Assembly (NCBI RefSeq): GCF_029227915.1 | Contig: NC_079883.1 | Coordinates: forward strand, 16,866,001-16,930,000 | Length of the DNA stretch: 64,000 nucleotides | Direction of reading: 5' to 3' | Source: Hydractinia symbiolongicarpus | Lineage: Eukaryota; Cnidaria; Hydrozoa; Anthoathecata; Hydractiniidae | In this document: positions 22,401-34,400 of the stretch, piece by piece | Numbering within the stretch: position 1 is the stretch's first letter | Layout: each line of letters starts with the position of its first letter | Position numbers and translations under genes: made by a program | Notes under the pieces: generated by a model | Told to the model about the DNA's origin: nothing | The model's database searches: none | Seen by the model: the letters and a program-made list of their open reading frames with translations, nothing else

Positions 22401-25400
22401 TGTTGTTGAATTTTTCTGGTCTGTGTAATTATTCAAATTTAGCGCCATCTTATCATAACAAACTTTATTGTTGGAAGATTGAGTTTGTTGTGAAAAAGGG
22501 ACTCAAAATATGAAACAAATATTGTTTTTGAATTGTATTTCTTTAGTTCAAAGAAATTTAGAAGAAGGCTATAAAATGCTGTTACTAATGTACTTTGTAA
22601 AATATTCTTGGTTATTTTAAGTCAAAAATCTTATTTTTAATGTTTACTAGTAAGAAAATCCAAAACCTACTTATTTTTATCCCATACAGTCATAAAAATG
22701 TGTAAAAATGTTACTAGGAAGATAATATAGATACATAGTTGTAAAATATAGTTATTTATTTGTTTTTATAGTAGTAATCTTAGTAGATATTAGGATTCAG
22801 AAATATAAATTTCTTTCTGTCACTAAAAAATTATTTTATTAGCCTCTTTCTTGTTTCTTTAAATATCCTTATCAACTGTTCCAAAGTCTAAAGTTTTTAG
22901 ATGGCCTAGCAGGGATATCCTAAAGAAAAATGGCAGGGGCATTTTTAAAGCAAACAAAGAAATGTATATAGCTAGCATCCCACTATTTTTTAATGCAATG
23001 AACCCCTTCCCATTCACACTTACACATAAAGCTAGCTAGCATGCTAGCATAAAACTACTGACTTACCTGGCATAAAACTAGCTACTTAGCTAGCATAAAA
23101 TTAACAAATAAAATTACCTCTTTAGCTGACCTAAAGCTAGCTACTTAGCTGAAATTAAACTAGCTACAACTCTCCACATAATTAGTGTGACAAATGGTTT
23201 TTGGCTAGCTAGGCTCTTGGCATGACCGTTTCACTAGTTCTTATGTATCACAACATTGACTGAAGGGGGAAGGGGAGAGTTTTGTATAATTTAATTCAAT
23301 TTTGTAGAGGAAAAACTGGTTGTTTCACTTAATATTGTGGAGGGTTGTAGCATAAAACTACTAACATAGCTAGCATAACATTAGCTACATGCCAACACAG
23401 AAGACAGATTTCCTAGCTAACCAAACACTTTACAGTGAGGGATATAATTTTACTCTGTAGGAATGCCCCACAACATAGCTTGTTTTAGCCACAATTTTTA
23501 GTTAACCATTTTGTTGTTGTTATGCTTTGCCCTGCTTGCACACCTTGTTGGTTGCCATCCTTTATGGCTTTGCCTTGGCAACTTTCCGCATCGCTTTCTA
23601 TATTGATACTAATATCACGTGGCCTTTCCTCAGATACATAACGACTCAAACGGAACTTGTGTTTATGCTAGCTATATCGCCTAGTTGGACACTATCATGG
23701 CAAGAAAACCCCAAGAAATTGGATACCTTGATTGATTAAAATATATTTTAAGGCATTCTTTAAAAGAAAGAATCACTAGCTAGCTATATACTCAGCTGCT
23801 TTAAAGTTTTTGACAGCTCTGTAAAAAGCCTTTATAGTCTGTGCCGTTTCCACAGCATTTTTAAGAAGAAAACGAAGAAAGGGTATGTAGGTGGTATATA
23901 ACTATTTTCTAAAAGTAATAAACTCCTTCTCAGTCTCGCCCACACCTAAAGCTAGGTAGCATAAAACTACGGACATGTAGCATAATAATATCCCTTAGAT
24001 AGCATAAAATTAGCTACTGAGCTAGTATAAAACTACCAACTTAGCTGGCTAGCATATAATTAGCTACTTTAGCTAGTATAAAATTAGAAGGTGCATTAAT
24101 AGCATAGAAAAATTTTTAGACAGATTTTCTAGCTACATATACTGCATAGCAGAAAATCAGCAGAAACACATCCATATCCATATCCACATAAAACGCCTTG
24201 TCCTCTCATGATCAATTTTTGTATAGACGTTGACGTGGTGTCACATCGTGTAAACAACAATGCTCAGTCCCAACTGGCAGTTTCAACGTTTACAACAACA
24301 AGGAGACCTAACTTTAGTGCTTGATGTAGCTGTATTATTTCCAGAAAATGTAACATCTCACCAATACCCGGGGAGTAAACATTTGGCCAGGAGAACACTT
24401 TTTTACCCTACAGCATACCATGTTTGTTTATATGTTTTTAGAAGTTTCTCATTCGTCAGATTCTAAACAAAAATTGATTAATTGGACAAGTATCGTTTAT
24501 CTTAAAAGAAATAAATTGACTTTGATAGATTTTGTGAATATGTATAACTATATGTAGCTATTTACATAGCTATATATATATTTTACTCTGTGTTGTCTTT
24601 AAGAGAGCAAGAGCTGCTAGACATTCTTCTTTACTTCACTGTATATACTGCAGCCCCACCTATACTGCAAAAGAACAGCAACTTGCTTTAACTCTCTAAA
24701 TGTACAACTAAATACTTTTAAATTTAAAAAATTTAAAACAGTAAGCTACACTAACAAAGCTAAATATTTTATTTTTTTTCAAAAATACATCCAGGAAAAA
24801 TCATAAACGTTCCTTGCACTGAACCTTTACCACCAACATTGTTTTCTGTTATTTTTACACCTAAATGGAAACTTGAGAAACCAATCGAATATCAGAACAG
24901 ACCAGTCTGTCCCAGGGTCATATCAAATTGTCCCTAAGTCCTAAAATAGGCCAGTAGGATTATCAGGCTAAAATATGACTTTGGAACAGCTGATAAGGAT
25001 ATTTAAAGAAAAAAAAATTATTTGTCTGACTTTAACTAGCCTTAAAAGGGCACGCTTTAGAAGTTATTACAAAAAAATTGGAAGGGGCATTCGTTGTTAG
25101 TGACAGTTATATTTTTAGCCTTTGGCATAAGAACACTGGAAATTGTATGGTTGATTTAAACAGATTTTTTACTGTGTTCATTCCACACAAATAAATTCCT
25201 AGCGTCTCTAAGACAAAAAAAGCTTTCATGAAAACAGTTTTGAGAAAAAAGTTTATTTGTGACTCAATCCCATTCTTTCCAAATATGATTAAGGACAAAG
25301 CCATTCTTTTGGCATAGGATTTGTTTATCATGAAAATTCCTGGTGTTTTTTCTTCAAGCTTATTGAGAGCTTTCCTATTAGCAAAAGCACAGGGGAACAG

Positions 25401-28400
25401 AAAGACAATCTTTTAAACTAAGGAAACTTGATGAAATTCATTTTTAACAATCAAAAAATTATGTTTGCCTAAGAGATGCTTATCAATTTAAAGGGAAGTG
25501 CTTAAAAAGTTATGTCTTTTTAATTTTTTTAAAAAGCTCTTTTCGTTCTCAAGATATTCACATTTAAAGAATTTCGGATTTAACTATGTTGCATAAATTA
25601 TGATGTCATAAGGGATGTGTATTTAAACTTATCAATGCATAGATATAATAAAGGTGTATTGTTAATCATAATTTTTTTTGCGAAAATGTCACTCGTTTGT
25701 TAATTTTTTTTCCAATTGCCCAATAGCTTGTGATCTGCAACTTGTTTTGCAATAATATTGTCTGTGTAAGCATGTATAGGCCCTATATCTTTTCTGATCA
25801 TTTTATACCGCGGTTTCCTTTAATGTTGCAGTTAGAATTGAGTAAGGCTTTACCAGCAGCATAGGGGTTAGCCCTAAAAGCTAAACAGATCTTTCTATTT
25901 TTCATTTTATTTTTTCCCGGAGGTGTATTTTCAAATAACTCATAGCCTAAATTTTTCAATAGTTTTGGCAGGTAACTGTTAAAGAGCATAATATGTACAA
26001 CTTGTATAGCTGATATCCTCCAGCTTTTTCAGAATATTTTATAGTTGTTCAGCTTTTGGGTGCCCAAATCTATTCACATCTTCTTCATACATTGAAAACA
26101 GCTTTGTCCACAGTAAACTAAAGCAGATCGTTCACCCCCCCCCCCCCCCCCCCCACAATTGGTGTACTGATGTGCAAATATTTAAGACATTTCTCACTAG
26201 TGCCCCATTTAGAGTTAATATCTTCAAGAACAACTACAAACCTTTTTAAGGCAGTAAATTAGAATCTCCATATATTTTCTGGAATATAGCGAAATACAGT
26301 TTCTGTATTTAGTGGCTTATAGAGTATGAGTAGAGCGTGCTTGGATGTATATGCATTGCACCCACAAAAGAATGTACACATAAAAAAATTCTGTACTAAT
26401 AGAAGAGCACAACTGGCAATGTAAACAAATGGAGGACAACTTTGTTTGATCTTTTTCTAGAACAGGGAGCTTTAGCTACCCTATTTAGTATCTACAATTT
26501 GGTTAAAGTCTTTACCAGTACACGTTATCTAAGTGCAACAAGTTAATTTTAAGTTTATGCTTCCAGTATATACAAGAAGGATTAGGGTTAGGCAAAGGTC
26601 ACAAATAATGTTAGGCTGTACACAAAAAAAATATTTGGTTAAATTGTACCAAACCATTGTCTATGAAAAGTTTTCATAAAAAAGGGTCATTTAGGTTACT
26701 CAAACACCAAATATTTCTTATCCTAGTGAAGGTTTATATCTAAAGTATTTTGATTGAACCACAGTCAGAAAAGCAATAGTTAATTGGACTGAGCTATTTC
26801 ATAAGTTCCCAAACCTGCAAATTAGTGAGTACATTGTCCTAAAAGAAGTATTACTAAATGGTGTAAAGATAACTCATAACCTTGAAGCTGAGTTAAATGG
26901 TTTCCACAGGTTTCATTGTTAGCCCATATTATTGAGAACGTTGTGAATGTATCTTGTATAGGCACTCAGATCGAAATGTAAACTATTTTCACTTAAACTA
27001 TGTCAGGTGAGGTGTTGCTAATGCCTTAAACTTGACAACAACAACACCAAAATACCTACTTCAATGCACAATGAAAAGGGACATGGATGGATTTAACAAC
27101 ACCATCTGCTTCCAACAAAAAACATTGATTTGTTTTCTTAAAACCAGCACTATGGATTGTCTCACCAAGTAGTCTATAGCCAGGATATATCAATCTAAAA
27201 ACATGTATGTTACTAACTGTTTTATTAAAGTAAAATTTCACAGCAAATGCAAAGTTTAGAAAACAAATTACATAATCTACCTGCAACCCTTTCCAACATT
27301 AAAAGCACTAACTCTTGCACCATGTTCCATCAGATAAATCTACAGTCATAATGGAAAAATTATTGCAACAATGCAAGTGAGCAGATTTCCTTAGCATAGT
27401 TTACACAAACATTTTATGACATATAATTAGCTATAATTATGAGAGCTTGCAAGGTTTATGCAAAACCTTATTTTTAAAAAAACGTACTTCCAAAATTCCT
27501 CTTTTTGGTGCATAAATGACAAGAAATAAAGCTCTTCGCTTGCCATTGTCTGAATTAAAATTTGCATTGTCTGTATCATCTATTTCTTCCTCAACAGCTA
27601 TCCAACCACATTCTGCATCCCTATAACCTGAAAAAAAAGATAAAACTATTAACATTTAGTATATTATGCTAACTGGTTTCAACGTTTTTTAGTCGTTAAT
27701 TGTGTAATTTTCACTTGCAGAATTCTTACTATATTTGTATTTCTCATACGTGAAATTTACTTTTTTACCCTAATTTTATGATATTTAACGAAATATGAAA
27801 GAAAGAAGAAGCATGTCAAATAAACAAATAAACAAATAAATAGAAACTAAAAAGGCATTAAACAATCTGTGCCGCCTCCTTCTGAAAATCAAAGTTGACA
27901 AACAACAGCCAAATACAAACAACAAAAAGGGATAAATTACTATAAATAAAATGAGTAACAATTTATTTGCATTCGTTTTTGTTTTTCTTGCTACGTCAAC
28001 AGTGAGATTTGATTTATTTTAACTCATTTTGTTTTACCTTTACTGAATTATAATACATGCAAAATAGTTAATTGATGAAATTGCTACCACATATCCTGAC
28101 AGAGCTGTTTAGGTTTACACATTATTTTGAAAGAAATATAAATCATTGGAACCAACTTTGGTGCTAAAACGTGAGAATAATTTTAGGCGTGATAAAATGG
28201 ATGTAAGTGCAGCAAAGCTATTTTCACTGACCTTAATGAATAAGTTTGAGCAGAAAGAAGTTTATCAAAATTGTTTGTGCCCCATTAACAAAAAAATCTT
28301 TGTAGTTGCATAAAAAACACTACAAACTTACTCGACATAATATGGGCATTCCAGACAACGCAATGTTAGTATAATTTGATATCATCAACATGTACCCAAG

Positions 28401-31400
28401 TATTGATAATGCGAATGGCATAAATGCAGTTAAAGCAGCCTTGGATAAACGAGCAAGCTAAATGCTGTCAACCTCATGCATCATTGAAGGACTCAATATA
28501 TGCCTTTTTAACAATTCATTATTTGCCAGTGATAACTTACTACAAACAAATGGAACAACAAAAGGTGCGGCAAACTCCTGTTCATTTGTGGATTTGGCAA
28601 TTTCGCCTATTGACAATGCAGTTTTTGGATCCATGAGATCTACTTATCCTGAAATGTTGTACTATGGTCGTTATCGTGATGACTGTTTATCACTCTGGTG
28701 TGGCACAACAGAAAAATTAAATGAATTTTTTAAATTTTTAAATTCAATAAATGAAAATTTAAAATTTACTATGGAAATTGGTTGTAATGATTAAAGTTGA
28801 GACAATTAAAGTTGAGCACTAATCTTATTTCTACCACCGTTTATAGCAAACCTACTGATTTACCATTGTATCTTCATGCTACATCATGCCATAATAAATC
28901 ATCTATTAAAGGCATTCCTAAAGGTGTGATATTGAGACTTTGACGAATACGTAGTAGTGATGACAATTATCAGAAAAAGGCTGAGGAATATGCATCATAT
29001 CTCAAACAAAGGGGCTAAACGAATAAATGTGTGGACTATTCATTTAAGGTTTCACAAAGACACGATCTGATGCGAGATAAAAGATAACGAAACGTTCTGA
29101 AATATATCCAGTTATTTTCACCGCTTGTTACAATCCAAGAGGACCAGATGTAAACTCCATAATTGACCGTAATTTACATCTTCTACAACATCGACCTGAG
29201 CTTAAAAAACTTTTTCCAAAAAGCTCAATACTAGTCGTGAACAAAAGAGAAAGAAACCTAAAAGATCTTTTACTGCGTAGTGATCCCTACAACATTAAAT
29301 CTGATCTCACCGCAAACACGTCATGTGGTTATGTAAAATGTAACAAAAATTGTGATTCCTGCAAAAACTATGCAGATGAAACAACTTCTATAAAGTCATT
29401 TACAACAAGGAATATATTTTGGATTAGACGAAACAGCACTTGCACCACAAGTAACGTTGTTTATGTTGCAAACTGTAAAAACTGTGGTAAGCACGGAGTT
29501 GATTCAACTGACTCTTGGAAATCAAGATTGGCAAATTATAAATCACATATAAAAAAGGTGCCAACTTGTAAATTGTACGACATTTTGTTGAGGAGGGTAC
29601 CAACGATGCTGTGCAGAATATTTGTTTCGTTATTATTGACGTTGTAAATAATGTTGAAAATCTGAAAAAGGGTGAAATCGATTCGTTCTTGTTGAAGAAG
29701 GAAAAGTTCTGGATAGGAAGGTTGGTAACGCAGCATTGTGTACTAAACGGAACTTATTATTGGAATAGAAAAAATGACGGACAGAGAGAAATCATCCTCT
29801 TAATAAGTGAACGCTGTACCGTCTAGTTGGTGGTAATATGTTTTTAATTACTTGTCTTTTTAACTTTTTTAAGTTACCAAGGCAACGTTTTTTAATAGTA
29901 TATATTCTAAAAAAATAAAAGCATGCAACTAGTTCAATTTGAGAAAGACACAATAGAGAAATAAAAATTCACGCCACCTGAACGTAAGAGCACATTAGTC
30001 GTTTTGATCCTACGCGAAAATTAACAATTATCGTTTGATGATTTCACTATTTTGGATAAGGGGAATAAATTTTTTGACCTTGAATTAAAAGAGAGCCTGC
30101 TCATTATGCATGATATACCCATTTTAAATAAAAACATATGTTCTATGCTGCTATTCAACAAAACATTAATTTTGCAATTAATATGTTCTTACGCTTCATT
30201 GAAGTTCATACTATATAATTTTTCAAATTGTAATCATTAGTTATTCCTGATAATGGGCGAAACGCGTTGAAACACATGTCGTTTTTGTTGTCAGGCATTT
30301 TACTAAGAAAAATTTTCTTGTTTGCTAGGGATATCGCATTTGAACGATAAATCAAAATAAACCTTCCCTCAATAAAACCATTACTACACTGCCTTTAGAA
30401 CTATTCTGCCATGAAATTTCTTATTATTCTTAATCTGCAAATTTTAGAAAAACAAAAAGACAATATTGTCTCAAAGATAGAATATATAACAACCGTTAGC
30501 TAATCACCCCGAAACATGATCTTTCCTTGGATCATTGTTCTGTAATTGACAAAAAATTAACCAGTTACAAATAAGGTTGAAAGAAAACATGTGAAGATCT
30601 TTATTTTGATTTTCTTTTTTTCGCATATGCCCTTATAATATTCTCAGATTCCAGTTATCCTTGAAACTTCTTTCCATCTTTTATATCAATAGTAGGAATA
30701 GGCAGGTTTTGGCTCAATTCATTTCAGATGCTCTTTTCCCTCAAATTTCCATCCTGACTGTTCGCCCGTTTCCCCCACCAGTGCCAGTCAAAATAAAAAA
30801 TTTAAAAAACACCCAAAATGAATCACACAACCCCCACCCATATCATTCATTACCTGTCTCTTCCAAGCCATCTCAAAAACAATCCCTCGACCAAATCCTA
30901 CATCTCTCAAAAAACCATCTCAAAACTCAAGAATAAAAAAATTTTCTGTACAGAGGAAATATGGAACAAAAATTAGAGGTTTACATAAACATAGAATTTA
31001 CGTGACACAAAAAGATTTTCTTGATATAAGTTTCCTAATGTGTTTACAAATTATATTTGGGATATAACACGTACTGGTCACCCAGGTAGCATTAGCAATA
31101 GTGAGGATTTAAAATTATGGAATAGTGATAAATATTTTGGTTATTGGTCTGTTCAACTTGGATTTGCTATTTGTTGTGCTTCCCCGTGTTTAGGTGTTTC
31201 TGTTGAAGGCCGTTTATAGGTTTCATATTTATTATCATGTCAGGAGGATATTACATATTCTTCAGGTAAAGTTGCTTGGTGAAAGTGGTTTCTCACAATA
31301 CTATAATAATTAGTCAGGGGAGGGTTATAATAGTGTTTGTGATGAGTATGGTGCAGATAGGAATGCGAAGTATGGTCCTGAGAGATCGTTTATGTATTGG

Positions 31401-34400
31401 AATAGAAATAATCACGGTGATTGGTTGGAGAATTATATATATTCAAGGTGAATTATTGATAGAAGTAGGGGTTTGACGAGAAATGCTTTATCATTGATTT
31501 CTGAAAGCGTAAGGGAATATTGTTATTTGTTGATTGTTAGTCAGGTTGGTGCAAAGAGGAATATTTATAATCCGGATGCGAGGCGAAGCTATCTTCAGAA
31601 ACTTGAGGTTATTATTATGAGAGCTGTTGATATTGATGATGATATTAGGAGATATGAGAGTTTATTGAAATATGCCAGGAGTAAAGTTGATTTTTCTATG
31701 GCTTATGGAGCGAATATATTGCCGTAAGATATGTTGGTCAGGCTTGGTGATGTTGAGGGTTATAATTATAGTACTAAGCTTGCTGGGCTTACTATGAGGA
31801 TTGGGGAGACTAATGTTGAGGTTAATAGTCCTCGTGTTTCTAAGTCGAGTCATAATGTTAGTGCCAGCCATCCGCCCCATGTTACCAATGCAAGTATTTC
31901 ATCGAATGTTAAAAATGAAAGTATATCATCGAATGTTGGTGAAGAGCATGAGGAGAAGTCGGCATTGGTTTTATTTGTCGGTGGAGTAATAGTTTTACGT
32001 AAATTGCGAGTGCGATAGCTATGATGATTGGTTCAGCTGTGGTTAATGCTGCTGCGTTTAGTGGAGGTGGTGTGCTTGCTAGAATTCTCGGTTGTAGTGA
32101 TAAGGAGAAAATTAGACATGATAAAGCTTTGAGAGACTTACAGAGGCTAGAGATAGATGTAATAAAGAGAGGGCTGACAGGATCGATATGATTAATAGAA
32201 CGTTGAGAGGGGAGAGAGCGGCTAGGAATGATTTTAGTGAGTACTTGTTTGTGAAGAAACCTTGCACGGCATTATTTGTAGGGCCGGCGGGTTGTGGAAA
32301 GACTAAACTTGTTTTGGATTTGTTAGCCGGTGAGTTTAAGGGTCATATTGAATATATTGTGGTCTTGTGTTCGACTTTGAGGTTGAATAAGACTTATTTG
32401 GAAAGGAAGTGGTTATGGACCGATGATTGTGTATTTTTGGTGGAACCTGGTGATAAATTTTTTGAGGTTATTGGTGTTTTTAGTAGGGAATTGGCTGGTT
32501 GTGAGGTTCTGTTTATTGTGGATGATGTTATGCTTATGAAAGATTGGATAAGAGGAGACAACCAATGCTTGAGATGAGTATTAGTGGTAGGCATAAGCTA
32601 CATTCTTTGTGGTTGTTGACTCAGGTTTATTCAGCGGTACCGAAGAATAATAGAAGCCAACAGAAAATGCTTTTTTATTTTAATTCTCATCGACGTTCTG
32701 ATGTTAAATGATTGATGAAGAGACAAGTGTAATCGAAGATTGGGGAAGTATTATTAAGAGGTTGAAAAAAAATAAGCATTCGTGTTTATATATTATGTTG
32801 GAGTATCCTGCTTGTTTTTCATTTATTAAATAAACTTAAGTTAAGTTTTTTCTTCAAATTCATACGGACTAAATATTCGTCGCGCATAAGTTAGTAACAA
32901 AATTGTGGATTTCTGTGTATAATTTTTTTTAGGTGACTTTGCGTTCCCCGTTTGTAGTGACAGGAAAATACCCTCCACGGGTTGCACCACATGTTATGTT
33001 TTCCGTGAAAGGTAAATATATATATATCAAGTCAGATCTTTACTATAATTGTCTTGTGGTGGACAGACCGCAAGACTCTGGATCAGTGAGAAGGTGGACT
33101 GTCTCCCTGCCTAATCATGTGGTCTAATGCTGGAACGGCCTCTGAAAGTTCACACTTAAAAAGGTGTGTTGGTTAATGCATAGTACAGCACAAACTGGAT
33201 GGAGTATCAGAAGGAAAGCTGAGCCTGCTAGGCAGAAAAGCACCGATAAACATCTGGGAGACGGAAAACGAAAGGCTCCAAGTGGGATACTCGCAGTTGA
33301 ATCATAAACCCTCTGGACTTAAAACTATAACAATAATAACAACATCAAAATAAATAAAACCAGAGGGTTCTCCTATGGGAGTTTTAGTTGTTTTTTAGCA
33401 GTGCGAGAGCTCAAGGTTCTAGTGATTTTTGAAATACCTTGCGGGTGGGGTACGGGAGGCTTTGAGTCCAGTCAACTATTTAAATGGCTTGCGGGGTGGG
33501 GTACGGGAGCTTTGACAGATTGATAGTTGAGATTCAGGAAAATTTCTGAGATGGTTTTTTGAGAGTGTGAGATGTAGGGTTTGGTCGAGGGATTGTTTTT
33601 GAGATGGCTTGGAAGAGACATGTAGTGATATGGGTGGGGGTTGTGTGATTCATTTAGGGCGTGTTTTAATTTTTTTTTTTTGACGAGCGCTGATGGGGGA
33701 GACGGGCGAACCTCAGGATGGAAATTTGAGGGAAAAGAGCATCTAAAATGGATTGAGCCAAAACCGGCCTATTCCTACTACTACATCACTAACAAAACTT
33801 TCCATACAATGGCTAAGTAACGTTCAGCATCGACTGTAAGACAATGTTATACCAATTTCAGGATGGAGGTGTGAAAAAATAAGAATACCTCAACTCAGGT
33901 TGAAGCTAAATTTCCTGGTTGTTACATAAAGTTATTTGACCAAAAACATTTTGTGATGTAAAAAATAAGAAATCGAAATTAGCATACTTGTTTACTGCAT
34001 CCTCGTTCAATCACCAAGACTGTATTAAGACACTGCATTCGACTAAGTTCATGCCACCTTTCATTCATCAGAATAGAAAATATAAATGCTATTTTTGTTT
34101 GTATTTTTCTTGGCACTTCATCATTAGAAAAATAAACCACAAACAGATATGAGAATTCTTCTTAAGTCTTTAACAACTCTTGTCACAGTTCAGTGACAGA
34201 AAAAATATCTAACCCATTAAATGTGCGATCTAACAATACAGAAGTAGTGCCAGTAGGCTGACACAAAGTTCGGCAGTTTTTGTCAATGTCCATCAAGTTT
34301 TTTTTTAAAGGGGCTATGGAACGGCTGTTCGTTTTCGACTTTAGTGACTTACACGAAAGTCGAGCTGATGCGGTGAAAAACAAACTGGCTATGTTTCCGG

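Larger units (their letters stand above)
7643..27059 (-). other. RAB3GAP2: 19.4-kb RAB3GAP2 intron
   Basis: Holds the repeat families and elements listed separately (8.1-9.7, 10.4-10.9, 11.1-16.7, 17.0-17.7, 18-21.2, 21.9, 23-24.1 kb). In 9700-10380, 21220-21930, 22010-22960 and 24140-27059 I see only AT-rich sequence with simple runs. Two weak minus-strand frames at 25107-25331 and 25798-25989 look like unidentifiable transposon debris. Confidence 0.8.
30690..33780. mobile_element. 3.09-kb TIR-bounded element with A32/FtsK-like packaging ATPase (Polinton-like)
   Basis: Inverted terminal repeats of about 240 bp (30690-30928 and 33545-33780), starting TAGTAGGAATAGGC. Between them, all on the plus strand, are a protein with TRTGHPGS and YWSVQLGFA motifs, a small protein, a membrane-segment protein and a packaging-type ATPase. 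No protein-primed polymerase, retroviral-type integrase or protease is visible, and the span is far below the 15-20 kb of Polintons. Flanking 6-bp duplicates were not found. Every gene has frame breaks. Either an internally deleted Polinton relative or a distinct compact element class. Confidence 0.8.

Noticed and set aside
25107-25989. Minus-strand frames at 25107-25331 and 25798-25989 as host exons
   Set aside because: They do not fit RAB3GAP2 order or phase, lack paired splice sites and match no family that I recognise.
31276-31476. Plus-strand frame overlapping protein 1 of the packaging-ATPase element
   Set aside because: Val/Ile-rich shadow frame; the alternative frame carries the aromatic, motif-like residues.
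32188-32577. P-loop protein as a parvovirus-type superfamily 3 helicase
   Set aside because: The Walker B and the following GRH...TQ block fit the A32/FtsK packaging group and not superfamily 3.
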